Assembly (NCBI GenBank): GCA_004555865.1
Contig: SFJO01000002.1
Span: 62,001 to 126,000, forward strand
Source: Oscillospiraceae bacterium
Lineage (GTDB): Bacteria > Bacillota > Clostridia > Oscillospirales > Ruminococcaceae
Length of the DNA stretch: 64,000 nucleotides
Direction: 5' to 3'
The position numbers were made by a program, and so were the translations under genes. Of this stretch, positions 24,862-34,381 are shown in pieces; position 1 is the first letter of the stretch, and every line of letters starts with the position of its first letter. The notes under the pieces are model-generated. The model did not search any database, was not told the DNA's origin, and saw only the letters and a program-made list of their open reading frames with translations.

Positions 24862-26441
24862 GGCTCGTCCTTTCCGGGCTTCACCAGCGCCCGCAGGGGT
24901 GTTTTGTTCAGCACAGGGGCCAGCCTCCGCAGAATGCCCTGGAACTCCTCACTTCGGCCGTACACCGCCAGCAGCACCAGATTGGGCACCGCGGCGCTGA
25001 TCACGCCCTGCGCCAGGAAGGTGAAAACGGTCGTCTCCTTCACCCAGGCACAGCACAGGCTGGTGAGGGCCACGCAGCCCACCGTAAGCAGCAGCTGCCG
25101 CAGCATTTTGAAGAGGAACGGCACCGGCGGCAGATGAAAGCCGTCCTGGTACACATAAAAGCCCTTGGGAAAATAGGTGGTGCCCACCTCGGAAAGCAGC
25201 GTTGCCAGGTAAATGCCCAGCAGCCCCAGCCGGGGGGCCAGCACAAAGTCCAGCACCAGATTCAGCACACCGCCGAAAATGGCCAGATAGCACCCCTGCC
25301 GCAAAAGGCCCATGGAGGTTTTGAAGGTATCCAGCACGTTGGCCGCGGTGCCGAAATAGAAGTGCAGCACCAGGCAGGCCACCAGATCCATGCTCAGAAC
25401 CCCGGCCTGCAATTCCGGGCGGTCGCCGTAAAACAGGCGCACAAAGGGGGTGAGCAGCTGAAACAGGCACACCGAGGAAACGCAGCTGATCCAGAAATTG
25501 GCCAGATGAAGCTGGCCGAACACCTCCAGCTTGCGGCCGAGGGTTTCCTTCGTCACCAGGTTGCCGATGCTGGCCCCGAAGGACACCGTGAGCATGGCAA
25601 TGACCATGACCACCTGGTTGATGATTTTGGTGTAGGTGGAGGCATAGCCGATGAGAATGGTGCTCAGCAGCGCCGAAATTACCAGATTGTCCGTGGCGGA
25701 GAGCAGCTTGAAGGAGAGGTTGTTCAGGAACATGGCCCGCACATCCCGGAACATCCGCTGCATGGCCTGCCTGGGAATGGGGTCCGCCGTCTTTTCCCGG
25801 ATGAACGGGTACAGCTGGTCGGCCTTGCGGGCAATGACCAGGTTTTTGGCCAGCCCAATGACCAGCTCCGTCACCAGCGCCGCCACAAAGTTGCGGGTCA
25901 GCAGCACCACGGCGCACTTACCCAGGCTGGCGGCCACCGTGAACACCGTGTTCAGGTTGTTGATGAGGTAGCCCTTCTGATCCGCCGAGATGATGCTGGA
26001 CTTATAGGCAAAGAACCAGTAGCTGCTCACCGAATTGAACAGAAACAGCAGGTAGACCAGATACAGGTTGATGGGGGGTGCATTGTCAAAATTGACCAGC
26101 CGGTTCAGCACCGGCACCAGGCACAGCCCCAGAAGCAGGATCACCCAGCCGATAACCCGGTAACACTTTTTGTAAAAGTGCATATAGCTCTGGATGGCCC
26201 GGATGTCCTTCTCGGCCAGCGGCTTATAAAGATAGACCGTGATGGCCGAGCCGACCCCCAGTTCCGCCAGCGAGAGGAAGGTCAGCACGCTGCTGAACAG
26301 ACCGTCCACGCTCACATATTCCATGCCCAGATAGTGAATGAACACCCACTGGGAGAAGAACGCAATGAAAATGGCGGACAGCTTTTGAATCACGCCGGTC
26401 ACAATGGCCAGCACCGAGTTTACTGTGCGTGAATTTTCCAA
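24858..26441 (-). CDS. Wzx-type polysaccharide flippase
   Basis: Membrane protein of 527 residues with about twelve to fourteen helices, of the MOP superfamily. It would flip undecaprenyl-linked repeat units across the membrane. Characteristic segments are FIHYLGMEYVSVDGLFSSVL near residue 35, LAELGVGSAITVYLYKPL soon after, and FYKKCYRVIG. The frame opens with a TTG at 26441 inside the last codons of the upstream GT4 gene (22-base overlap), with GGAGGAAAGG about 12 bases ahead. The end overlaps the GT10 start by four bases. This tight packing supports co-expression with the glycosyltransferases around it. Confidence 0.9.
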   Translation of the reverse strand: MENSRTVNSVLAIVTGVIQKLSAIFIAFFSQWVFIHYLGMEYVSVDGLFSSVLTFLSLAELGVGSAITVYLYKPLAEKDIRAIQSYMHFYKKCYRVIGWVILLLGLCLVPVLNRLVNFDNAPPINLYLVYLLFLFNSVSSYWFFAYKSSIISADQKGYLINNLNTVFTVAASLGKCAVVLLTRNFVAALVTELVIGLAKNLVIARKADQLYPFIREKTADPIPRQAMQRMFRDVRAMFLNNLSFKLLSATDNLVISALLSTILIGYASTYTKIINQVVMVIAMLTVSFGASIGNLVTKETLGRKLEVFGQLHLANFWISCVSSVCLFQLLTPFVRLFYGDRPELQAGVLSMDLVACLVLHFYFGTAANVLDTFKTSMGLLRQGCYLAIFGGVLNLVLDFVLAPRLGLLGIYLATLLSEVGTTYFPKGFYVYQDGFHLPPVPFLFKMLRQLLLTVGCVALTSLCCAWVKETTVFTFLAQGVISAAVPNLVLLAVYGRSEEFQGILRRLAPVLNKTPLRALVKPGKDEP

Positions 26442-27658
26442 CTTTGCTTACGCCTTTCCTCCTCCCGTTCGGTCAGGCCGTCCAGGATGGAAACAAAATT
26501 CTGGTAATACTGCTGCGGGCTGTATGCCAAGGCCGCGCGCTCGCCCGCAAGGCCCATGGCCCGGCAGCGGGCGGGGTCATCCATCAGGGTGCGCAGGGCG
26601 TTGGCCAAGTCCTCCGGCAGATTCGGGGTGAGGGGCACCAGCAGCCCCGCTTCAGCCGGGATGTATTCCGGAATGCCGCCGGAGCGGGTGGCCACCACCG
26701 GCCGGCCGGAGGCCATGGCCTCCACCGCCACAAGCCCTGCGGCCTCCTGCCCGATGGTGGGCATACAAACCGCATCGGCCAAGGCATAGTAACGCCACAG
26801 CTCGGTGTTATGTACAAACCCGGTGAACACCACCCGGCTGCCGCCCTGCTGGGCCAGCGTGTACAGCTCCCGCTCATAGCTTTCTTTGGTGGAAAGGCCG
26901 AAGTTCGTGCTGCCCACCGCCACCAGAACCGCCCGCCGGGGCAGCTTCTGCATGGCCAGCAGCAGTTCCTTCACGCCTTTCAGGGGCACCATGCGCCCGC
27001 AGTACACAATGGCAAAATCCTCGGGGGCAATGCCCAGCGTTGCGCGCAGGGCCGCCCGCTCGCTCTCGCTCAGGCGCTGGGCAAAGGTGTCCAGCGCCGC
27101 GCAGTTCGGCCACACCGAAACCTTCTCTGCCGGGCAGCCGCTCTTTTCTTTCCAGCCCTCGCCCACAAAGCGGCTCACCGCCAGCAGCTGACCGAACTGT
27201 GCATCCCGCCAGGGGGTGGGGCGGCCCACCCAGTGCAGATGGTACAGCACCTTTTCCGGCGGCACCTGGGCCTGACGGATCATCTCCAGCTCGCTCTCAG
27301 CCAGAACGTAGTCAAACTCCTGCCAGTGGCGCTTCAGCCAGGCAGCCGCCTCCACCCGCTGATAAGGGAAGGGCAGCTCCTTCTGCTCGCCGGTGCAGTT
27401 CAGCGCCAGCGTGCGCACCCGCCACCAGACCTTATTCCAGAGCGTATGGGGCTTGAACCACACAAACGCTGCGTGCCGAAAGCCCGCCGCCAGCGCCTGG
27501 GCCTTCGGTTCGTCCACCGTCAGCACCGTGAACTCGATCTGCGGGTCTCGCTCGTTCTGCTCCAGCAGGTGCTGGGCCAGAGCTTCCACCGCACCGCCCA
27601 GCGTGGCCGGCACCGGCAGCTTGCCCACCAGCACCATACAAACATGATAACGCGCCAT
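26420..27658 (-). CDS. glycosyltransferase family 4
   Basis: Retaining GT-B enzyme of 412 residues. The N-terminal half has the loop GKLPVPATLGGAVEAL, and the C-terminal donor domain has IVYCGRMVPLKGVKELL, VVFTGFVHN, and the E-x7-E motif within EAAGLVAVEAMASGRPVV. The start at 27658 has GGAGG seven bases before it. It precedes the flippase gene, overlapping it by 22 bases, and follows the GT2 gene after 18 bases. Its sugar is unknown. Confidence 0.9.
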   Translation of the reverse strand: MARYHVCMVLVGKLPVPATLGGAVEALAQHLLEQNERDPQIEFTVLTVDEPKAQALAAGFRHAAFVWFKPHTLWNKVWWRVRTLALNCTGEQKELPFPYQRVEAAAWLKRHWQEFDYVLAESELEMIRQAQVPPEKVLYHLHWVGRPTPWRDAQFGQLLAVSRFVGEGWKEKSGCPAEKVSVWPNCAALDTFAQRLSESERAALRATLGIAPEDFAIVYCGRMVPLKGVKELLLAMQKLPRRAVLVAVGSTNFGLSTKESYERELYTLAQQGGSRVVFTGFVHNTELWRYYALADAVCMPTIGQEAAGLVAVEAMASGRPVVATRSGGIPEYIPAEAGLLVPLTPNLPEDLANALRTLMDDPARCRAMGLAGERAALAYSPQQYYQNFVSILDGLTEREEERRKQSWKIHAQ

Positions 27659-27676
27659 CAGTATTCCTCCCATAGT

Positions 27677-28654
27677 TTAGTGTTCCCCCCATAGTTTCCG
27701 GTACAGATGCGTGCCGCCGCGCAGCCCCGCCAGCCGCAGGCACAGGCCAAAGCGCTTCGGGGTATAGGCCAGCAGATCCCGGTTGGCCGTCTCCTCCCGG
27801 GCGATCTCCGCCAGCTTTCCGGCCGCCGCCGCCAGAATCAGCCGCTGCTGCCAGGCCAGAGCGGCACTGCGCAGCAGAAACCCCCGGCGCACCGGGTCGT
27901 TTGCAAAGGCAGCGGCCTCCGCCTTCAGGGCCGGAACCACCTGGCCAAAGCCGTCCAGCCGCTTGGCCCACCGGGCCGGATTCATGCAGGTGCTGTCTCG
28001 CCCCTGCTCCGGGGCGTCCCGGTAGACATACAGGGCCTGTTCGCACACCGACGCTGTTTTTGCGCGGGCCAGCACCTTGGGGCACCACTCGCAGTCCTCA
28101 TGATAGATGCCCTCATGGAACCACAGCCCCTGCTCCATCAGAAACTGCCGCCGCACGGCATAGCGCCACGGGGCCGTCACAAAGGGGTACTCCACAATGC
28201 ACCGGCGCAGATACCCATCCAGCCCGTCGGCAAACTGGGCGGCCCGGAACGGTGCCCGGATGGTTTCGTCCCGGGTCGAATAGCTGTTGTACAGCACCAC
28301 ATCCCGCCCATCCTTCAACTCACCGGCCAGCGCGGCCAGAAACTCCGGCCGCACCAGGTCGTCGCTGTCCACAAAGGCGAGCCATGCGCCCTCCGCCGCC
28401 CGGATGGCCTGGTTGCGCGCGGCGGACTGGCCGCCGTTTTCCCGGTGCAGCACCCGCACCTGCCGGAAGGCCTTGGCGTATTCCTCGCAGACCGCCCCGC
28501 TGCCGTCGGTGGAGCCATCGTCTGCCAGAAGCACTTCATAGGAAAAGCCGGCCGGGCAGGTTTGGTTCAGCAAGCCGTCCAGGCAGGGGCGCAGATAGGC
28601 CATTACGTTATACACCGGAATAATAATACTCAGTGTAATTCCCGCGTGTTCCAT
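27677..28654 (-). CDS. glycosyltransferase family 2
   Basis: Inverting GT-A enzyme of 325 residues. The core starts LSIIIPVYNVMAYLRPCL, with LADDGSTDGSG, ENGGQSAARNQAIRAAEG and the DxD-like FVDSDDLV that binds the metal and nucleotide-sugar. The C-terminal part varies, as usual. The ATG at 28654 follows AAGGAG. The upstream open frame to 28780 is not supported. Between this start and the preceding gene end lie 126 bases without a recognised signal. Confidence 0.9.
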   Translation of the reverse strand: MEHAGITLSIIIPVYNVMAYLRPCLDGLLNQTCPAGFSYEVLLADDGSTDGSGAVCEEYAKAFRQVRVLHRENGGQSAARNQAIRAAEGAWLAFVDSDDLVRPEFLAALAGELKDGRDVVLYNSYSTRDETIRAPFRAAQFADGLDGYLRRCIVEYPFVTAPWRYAVRRQFLMEQGLWFHEGIYHEDCEWCPKVLARAKTASVCEQALYVYRDAPEQGRDSTCMNPARWAKRLDGFGQVVPALKAEAAAFANDPVRRGFLLRSAALAWQQRLILAAAAGKLAEIAREETANRDLLAYTPKRFGLCLRLAGLRGGTHLYRKLWGEH

Positions 28655-28780
28655 GAACCTGCTCCTTTTTGCGCAAATCTGCGTGTGTTTTCGGTCAATC
28701 GCTGCGGATGTTCGGGCTTGCAGTTCTCCCTGCTGCGTTTTCCACCGTTTTTTGATGTTGCGTGGAAAACGCAGGCCCAA

Positions 28781-29917
28781 TTACAAGGCCTTCCGGTATT
28801 CCGCCAGCATTCTGGCGGCAATGCGGTCCCACAAAAAGTCCCGCTCCACCGTTTCGTGGGCCGCTTTTCCCACCGTTTCCTGCCGCTGCGGGTCTGCGGC
28901 CAATTCGGCAATCACACGGGCATAAGCCTTTGCGTCAAAGCCGCGCTGCACAAAGCCGTTGACCCCGTCCTGCACCAGCAGGTCCGAGCCGCCGTTCAGG
29001 CTGGTGAGCACCGGCAGGCCAAAGTACATGGCCTCCAACAGCACCATGCCGAAAATCTCATAGCGGGTGGGCAGCACAAACAGGTTGGCCCGGTCGTACA
29101 GTTCATGCACCTGGCTTTGGGGCACCCGCTCAGTGTAGTCGATCCGGTCCCACACGCCAAGCTCTTTGGCGTAGGCAAAGCATTCATCCCGGTAGGCCGC
29201 CTCGCCTTTTCCCACCAGCGTCAGGCGCAGGCCGGGCACGGTTTTGGCCGCCTCGGCCAGCACCTCGAACAAAAAGCGGATGTTCCGCCGCTCTTCCAGC
29301 ACGCCGATGTACAGCAGCTCAAAGTCCTCCCGGGCCGCAGCGGCCGGCCTGGCCGAAGGGTCATAGGCGGCCTTCAGCGTGTCCTTATCCAGGCCGACCC
29401 CCACCGGGATCACCCGCTCGAAGCCCTTTTTGCGCAGGAACTCGGCCGCCATGCGGCTTTTGGCAAACGCGGTCACCGCCCGGTTTTTACCGGGGCGATT
29501 GAACAGTGGGTCAAACACACGGCATTTCAGATTGTACCCCCGGGTGAAGTCGCTTCCGTAGGGGCCGTGGTACAAAAACACCGGTCGGCCGGGCTTTTGA
29601 TGGCGGTACAGCTGCCAGCTGGTCAGCTGGTCATACTCCGACACCTGCAGCACGTCGTACTGCCGGATTAGGTCGCCCAAGCCGGGAAAGATCGCATTTT
29701 TGAACAGATCGTACCCCTTGCGCCAGTGGATGATCACCGGGGTATCGCTGCCCGGGGTCTCCACCACCTGGTCATAGCTGGGGGACGAGGCGTTGTAGTA
29801 CACAATGTCGCATACGTGCCCTGCCCGGATGAAGGCCCGGGCCAGGCCGATCTCCTGGCTGTTGTAGCTGGCGGGGTTCATCACGCTGGCAAAGGTGCGC
29901 ACAAGCAGGATTTTCAT
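28781..29917 (-). CDS. glycosyltransferase family 4
   Basis: GT-B enzyme of 378 residues. It opens MKILLVRTFASVMNPASY, and the donor domain contains LLYIGVLEERRNIRFLF, LTLVGKGE, and the acidic motif RYEIFGMVLLEAMYFGLPVL with its paired glutamates. GAGGAA precedes the ATG at 29917, and only nine bases separate it from the GT32 gene. It likely adds one residue of the repeating unit. Confidence 0.9.
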   Translation of the reverse strand: MKILLVRTFASVMNPASYNSQEIGLARAFIRAGHVCDIVYYNASSPSYDQVVETPGSDTPVIIHWRKGYDLFKNAIFPGLGDLIRQYDVLQVSEYDQLTSWQLYRHQKPGRPVFLYHGPYGSDFTRGYNLKCRVFDPLFNRPGKNRAVTAFAKSRMAAEFLRKKGFERVIPVGVGLDKDTLKAAYDPSARPAAAAREDFELLYIGVLEERRNIRFLFEVLAEAAKTVPGLRLTLVGKGEAAYRDECFAYAKELGVWDRIDYTERVPQSQVHELYDRANLFVLPTRYEIFGMVLLEAMYFGLPVLTSLNGGSDLLVQDGVNGFVQRGFDAKAYARVIAELAADPQRQETVGKAAHETVERDFLWDRIAARMLAEYRKAL

Positions 29918-29926
29918 GGGAGTTCC

Positions 29927-30670
29927 TCACTTTTTGATGCAGTGCTTCAGGGCCAGATACCGCTCCCGCCCAAGCAGGCGGGCTGCCAGCCCGATGGCCC
30001 GAAAACGGGCCTTGCGCCACCAGGGCGACCAGGTGGCCGAAAAATGATGGATGGACCGGGTGTTCTCGGTTTTTACCACCATCTGGGTCTCATGTTCAAA
30101 GGGGCAGAAATACTCGCTGGGGTACAGCACAAAATTGCCCACCTGCTGCATCCGGTTGCCGCCGGTAAAGCCGTGGCGGCGCAGCATCTCGGTGGTGTAG
30201 GCCACAATGGTTTTGGTGTTCAGGCTGCCATCCTCCTGCACAAAGTGCAGCTTTGCATAGTCCTCCAGCAGCTCGCCCAGCAGCTCATCCCCCGGCAGGG
30301 CCGAGATGATGGAGCCGGGGTTGATGGTGTCCCGCAGCTCAAAGCCCATCAGATAGGGCGTCTCATCCAGCAGGTCGTCCACCGGGCGCAGCAGCTCCAC
30401 GTCGGTGCACAGGCACACCCCGCCGAAGTGATACAGAATCCAAAAGCGGGCATAATCCGCCACAAAGGCATATTTCTTCGCCCCGTAGGCCTCCGCCGTG
30501 TAGGGGATGCTCTCCACGTCGAAGTTGTCCTCATTCCACTCCCGAATTTCCCACCCGGGCATTTTTTCCCGCCAGGTGGCAATGCACCGCTGAATGAGCG
30601 GGGATTTTTCTCCCCGGCCGAACCAGCAGTAGTGAATGACCTTGGGCAGGCCCTTTGCAGTGTATTCCAT
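29927..30670 (-). CDS. GT32 family glycosyltransferase
   Basis: Small GT-A enzyme of 247 residues. It has the family opening KVIHYCWFGRGEKS, the conserved AFVADYARFWILYHFGG, and the DxD in CLCTDVELLRP. GT32 proteins of capsule loci transfer mannose, galactose or N-acetylhexosamines, so the sugar is open. GGGAG is nine bases before the ATG at 30670. The C-terminal HHFSATWSPWWRK is also typical of the group. Confidence 0.9.
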   Translation of the reverse strand: MEYTAKGLPKVIHYCWFGRGEKSPLIQRCIATWREKMPGWEIREWNEDNFDVESIPYTAEAYGAKKYAFVADYARFWILYHFGGVCLCTDVELLRPVDDLLDETPYLMGFELRDTINPGSIISALPGDELLGELLEDYAKLHFVQEDGSLNTKTIVAYTTEMLRRHGFTGGNRMQQVGNFVLYPSEYFCPFEHETQMVVKTENTRSIHHFSATWSPWWRKARFRAIGLAARLLGRERYLALKHCIKK

Positions 30671-30712
30671 GGGGCAAGCTCCCTTTCTGTTTGGTTGATG
30701 GACAAAGCCGGC

Positions 30713-31816
30713 TCAGCGCCGCCGGGCCGCTGCCCGCTGATACAGCGCCAGCGTATCCCGGGCGTTCTTCTCCCAGGAATAATTCTGCCGGATGTACTCC
30801 GCCTGGGCCTCGCCCGCCGGGGGCGGGGCCTGCAAAGCCCGGTTCAGGGCCTCGGCCAGGGCAGCCGGGTCGCCGTGGGCAAAGCTGGCCCCGAACTTCT
30901 CCAACAGCTGGGTGTTTTCGGGGATGTCGCTCACCAGGCAGGGGGTGCCGTAGCTCATGGCCTCCAGCAGGCTGATGGGCATCCCCTCCAGGTCGCTGGG
31001 CAGCACATACAGGGCCGCGTTCGTAAACAGCTCGTCCTTCTCCGCCCCGCGCACAAAGCCGGTGCGCACGGTGCGCGCGTCCTCGTCGGCTTTTTGGCAC
31101 ATTTCTTCATAATAGCCGCCGGAATGGCTGTCGCCCCCGGCGATCACCAGCTTTTTGCCGGTGTGCAGGCTGCGAAAGGCTTCCAGCAGGTAATGCAGAC
31201 CCTTTTCGGGCACGATGCGGGCCAAAAACAGCACATAGCCGTTTGGCTCAAGGCCGTATTTTTCCCGAATGATCCCGGCCGGGCGGCGGGTCGGTTCCGC
31301 CACGCCGTTGGGAATGAGGGTGGTCTCACGGCCGTAGGTCTCGCGGAAATACCGCTGCACGTTCTCGCTGAGCACGATGACCTCATCGGCGTACCGGGCA
31401 ATGACCTTCTCCCCCAGCTTCAGGTACCAGGTTCCGAAGCCGCCCCACTTGGCCCGCTGCCAGTCCAGCCCATGGACGGTGGCCACCGTGCGCTTCCCCA
31501 GAAAATGCGGCAGCGCCAGCATCACGCTGGGCCCCAGGGCGTGGTAGTGGATCACATCGTATCCGCCGAACAGGGCGTGCAGGGTGGCCAGAAACGAATA
31601 GATCACCGCGTCCAGGCTTTTTTTGTTGACGGTGGGCACCGTGACAATCCGTGCCCCGGCGTACTCGCTGCATTTGGGGGTGCCCTTTGCGGCCCGGTTG
31701 TACAGGGTAACGGTGTGGCCCATGGCGGTCAGCTGGCCCGTCAGCTCTTCCACCACTACTTCCACGCCGCCTTCCCGGCCGGGCACCCGCTTGTGGCCGA
31801 TCATGGCGATGTTCAT
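30713..31816 (-). CDS. glycosyltransferase family 4 (rhamnosyltransferase-like)
   Basis: GT-B enzyme of 367 residues. The start MNIAMIGHKRVPGREGGVE is a pattern typical of proteins annotated as rhamnosyl- or galactosyltransferases of capsule clusters. The donor domain shows LFLARIVPEKGLHYLLEAF, LVIAGGDSHS, and LPSDLEGMPISLLEAMSYG. The ATG at 31816 has AGGAG eight bases upstream; a TTG two codons earlier would crowd the ribosome site. It starts 22 bases after the radical SAM gene. The sugar it transfers is not known. Confidence 0.88.
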   Translation of the reverse strand: MNIAMIGHKRVPGREGGVEVVVEELTGQLTAMGHTVTLYNRAAKGTPKCSEYAGARIVTVPTVNKKSLDAVIYSFLATLHALFGGYDVIHYHALGPSVMLALPHFLGKRTVATVHGLDWQRAKWGGFGTWYLKLGEKVIARYADEVIVLSENVQRYFRETYGRETTLIPNGVAEPTRRPAGIIREKYGLEPNGYVLFLARIVPEKGLHYLLEAFRSLHTGKKLVIAGGDSHSGGYYEEMCQKADEDARTVRTGFVRGAEKDELFTNAALYVLPSDLEGMPISLLEAMSYGTPCLVSDIPENTQLLEKFGASFAHGDPAALAEALNRALQAPPPAGEAQAEYIRQNYSWEKNARDTLALYQRAAARRR

Positions 31817-31838
31817 GAACAAGTCTCCTTTTATCGGG

Positions 31839-32858
31839 TCACTTCTTCTGCGCTTCGGGAATGAAGGCGTTCTCGCTCAGGCTGTATTTGCCGCCCTTGA
31901 GGAACTTGTGCTTCACCACCCACCAGCCGGGCACCCAGATGTACTTGTGCATGGCCGGGGACACGCTGCCGATCATCCAGCAGTTGCGGTCGCACTGCTT
32001 GGTCTGGGCGCGCACGGTTTTGGCCTGCTCGCTGTTCCACAGGGTATCCCAGTCCGGGCTTTCCTTCAAGTTTCCCATCACGGCCTTTTTTGCCATGCCG
32101 TTGCAGGGAATCACGTCGCAGAAGGGGTCGATGAAGAAGGCATCCTTGGACATATCGCAGGGCAGCAGCCGCTTGTTGCCGTAGATGTAGTTGATGAGGC
32201 CATGGTTGAAGTAGGCCCGGAACCACTTTTTGGGGCTTTTGCTCTGCAGCAGCTCGTTGATGAGGGCCTCAAAATTCTGGGCCACATGGTATTTGTCGTC
32301 GATCCTGTTGTCGGTCTTGCGGAAGTAGAAGCTGTTGTGCAGGGTGGCCGTGGCAAATTCCATGCCCATCTCATCGCTGAGCTTGTACAGCGGCACCAGG
32401 TCCTCACAGTTCATGTCCTGCACGGTCATGCCAAAGCCCACGTCCGGGTGGCCCATCTCCACCAGCGTTTTCAGGGTCTCATAGCCCCGGTTCCAGCCAT
32501 CGGGAATGCGGCGGATGGCATCGTTGGTGGCCTGCATTCCCTCGATGCTGATGCGGATGCCGATCTTGGGGAACTGCTTGCACAGGGCGATGATCCGGTC
32601 GGTGAAGTAGCCGTTGGTAGAGATGACGATGCGGTCGGTTTTTTTATACAGCTCTTCCACAATCTCCGGCAGGTCGCGGCGGATAAAAGGCTCGCCGCCG
32701 GTGATGTTGGTGAAGGCCATTTCCGGCAGCTTCTTGATGGTATCCATCTGGATCTCTTCCTCCGGGCGGGAGGGGTCGCGCCAGCAGTCGCACATATTGC
32801 ACTTGGCGTTGCAGCGGTAGGTAACAATCACTGTGCCATACAGGGTCCGTCTTGCCAT
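31839..32858 (-). CDS. radical SAM protein with SPASM-like C-terminus
   Basis: 339-residue iron-sulfur enzyme. The radical SAM cluster motif is Cys16-x3-Cys20-x2-Cys23 (YRCNAKCNMCDCW), followed by the SAM-binding TGGEPF at about 53-58 and ISTNGY. The C-terminal third has several cysteines in CDMSKDAFFIDPFCDVIPC and QCDRNCWMIG, which look like an auxiliary cluster (SPASM type). Start at 32858 is chosen over 32870 because AAAGGA then lies 11 bases upstream. A sugar or lipid modification in capsule synthesis is suggested by context. The family also includes peptide-modifying enzymes, but no small substrate peptide is seen here. Confidence 0.88.
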   Translation of the reverse strand: MARRTLYGTVIVTYRCNAKCNMCDCWRDPSRPEEEIQMDTIKKLPEMAFTNITGGEPFIRRDLPEIVEELYKKTDRIVISTNGYFTDRIIALCKQFPKIGIRISIEGMQATNDAIRRIPDGWNRGYETLKTLVEMGHPDVGFGMTVQDMNCEDLVPLYKLSDEMGMEFATATLHNSFYFRKTDNRIDDKYHVAQNFEALINELLQSKSPKKWFRAYFNHGLINYIYGNKRLLPCDMSKDAFFIDPFCDVIPCNGMAKKAVMGNLKESPDWDTLWNSEQAKTVRAQTKQCDRNCWMIGSVSPAMHKYIWVPGWWVVKHKFLKGGKYSLSENAFIPEAQKK

Positions 32859-32960
32859 AAACTGATCCATCCTTTCAAAAGGGCACCGGGCAGTGCCCGC
32901 CATGCACCTGCCGCAAGCAATGCGGTTTCTCCGCAATTGTTCGCTTCAGCGCGCATTCTG

Positions 32961-32989
32961 TCAATACAATTCGTATTTAATCGTGTCAA
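32961..32989 (-). promoter_or_regulatory. candidate internal promoter before the radical SAM gene
   Basis: Perfect TTGACA (32989-32984), 17-base spacer, TATTGA (32966-32961). It sits in the 144-base gap after the first glycosyltransferase gene, an AT-rich island in a GC-rich operon. Confidence 0.4.
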
Positions 32990-33002
32990 AATACTTTTCG
33001 TT

Positions 33003-34238
33003 TTATTGTTTTCCAGTCAGCCGTTCATAAATGGGCAGCAGCTGGGCCAGATAGGCCTCCTCGCTGAAGGTCTCGGCGGCAAACGCGGCCGCGCTGCGGC
33101 AAAGGGCCTGATAGCCCTCCTCCGTCAGCCCATACAGCCGCCCGATGGCCGCCGCCAGGTCCTCGGCGTCGCCGGGGCGGAACAAAAAGCCGGTCTGACC
33201 CTCCTGCACCATTTCGGGAATGCCTCCGATCCGGCTGCCCAGCACCGGCTTGCCGACCGCCAACGCTTCCATCACCGAATAGGGGCCGTTCTCATACCAC
33301 TCGCTGGGCAGCACCACAGCCCGGCAGGCATTCAGCCGCTCGGTCAGCGGCTGGCCGGTCAAAAAGCCCAGGAACTTCACCCGGTCGCCCAAGCCCAAAT
33401 CGCGCACCTGCTGTTCCAGCTCGGCCCGCTGGGGGCCTTCCCCGGCAATTTCCAGGCAGGCATCCGGGCAGGCGGCCAGGGCGTTCAGCAGGGTGGGCAA
33501 CCCCTTCTCCGGAGTCAAGCGGCCCAGATAGAGGAGCTTTGCCTGCGCCTTGCAGGGCACCGGCGCAAACACCGTCCCGCCGGGCAGAAAGTTGGGAATA
33601 TGCCGGATGGGCGCTTTGGTAAAGCCGGCCCTTTGCAGCAGGTCGCGGTAAAAGCCCGACGGCGTAATGTAGCAGTCGATTTTGTTGTAGCTGCCCCGCA
33701 TCCGGTACAGCACCGCCTCGGCCGCGGCCAGCAGGCTTTTGGCCCGGCTGCCCTTCACGCAGCGCTTTTTCACGCAGGGGGCAAAGTTCCCCTTCAGGCA
33801 GTCCTCGCAGATGCCGTCCGGTGCCAGGCAGGTATAGTTGGGGCACACGCAGATCAGATCGTGCTGGGTGAACACCACCGGAACCCCGGCGGCCTTCGCC
33901 GCATCCACCACCGAGAGGGTGATCTGCCGGTGCACCAGGTTCAGGTGGACCACATCCGGCTTTTCCGCGGCCAGCAGGGCGGCGAACTTCTGCTTTGCCT
34001 CGTGGGAATACAGCAGCTTCAGGCCGCTTTTCAGCTGAGCCGCCGCCCCTTGCGGACCATTATACTCCACATTTGTGACAAAATATTGCGCCTGCTCACA
34101 GGGCAGATTTTTTTTGCTGTCCATTGCAAAAAAGATCACCTGATGACCGGCCCGACGCAGCGCCTCCGCCAGCGCAAAATAGTACGTTTCCGACCCACCC
34201 TTGCGGTAGTGGAATTTATTCACCAGCAGGATCTTCAT
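33003..34238 (-). CDS. glycosyltransferase family 4, first gene of the polysaccharide operon
   Basis: GT-B enzyme of 411 residues. The start MKILLVNKFHYRKGGSETY is typical. A Cys-rich insertion (CVCPNYTCLAPDGICEDC and CVKKRC) in the middle of the N-domain could bind a metal; the same insertion is common in glycosyltransferases of Firmicute capsule loci. The donor domain has LLYLGRLTPEKGL and the acidic ENGPYSVMEALAVGKPVLGS. The ATG at 34238 is eight bases after AAGGA. A promoter about 115 bases upstream makes it the first gene of the unit. Confidence 0.9.
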   Translation of the reverse strand: MKILLVNKFHYRKGGSETYYFALAEALRRAGHQVIFFAMDSKKNLPCEQAQYFVTNVEYNGPQGAAAQLKSGLKLLYSHEAKQKFAALLAAEKPDVVHLNLVHRQITLSVVDAAKAAGVPVVFTQHDLICVCPNYTCLAPDGICEDCLKGNFAPCVKKRCVKGSRAKSLLAAAEAVLYRMRGSYNKIDCYITPSGFYRDLLQRAGFTKAPIRHIPNFLPGGTVFAPVPCKAQAKLLYLGRLTPEKGLPTLLNALAACPDACLEIAGEGPQRAELEQQVRDLGLGDRVKFLGFLTGQPLTERLNACRAVVLPSEWYENGPYSVMEALAVGKPVLGSRIGGIPEMVQEGQTGFLFRPGDAEDLAAAIGRLYGLTEEGYQALCRSAAAFAAETFSEEAYLAQLLPIYERLTGKQ

Positions 34239-34352
34239 ACAAGCCGTCCTTCCGGGATGGTTTCCCTTGTTCTCCATGCCTTTGCCGCTTCCGGCTCCGG
34301 CTGTGCGGGGCGGCCCCGGGTTCCGGCTGCTGCCCATACCAATACAGAGTAT

Positions 34353-34381
34353 AGTATACACCAAATCGACGCTCTACGCAA
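34353..34381 (-). promoter_or_regulatory. promoter of the polysaccharide operon
   Basis: TTGCGT (34381-34376), 17-base spacer ending in TG, TATACT (34358-34353). The transcript would start near 34346. Confidence 0.6.

Noticed and set aside
16328..34238. Horizontally acquired island with insertion sequences
   Set aside because: No transposase, integrase, flanking repeats or tRNA border is visible, and base composition stays close to that of the neighbours.
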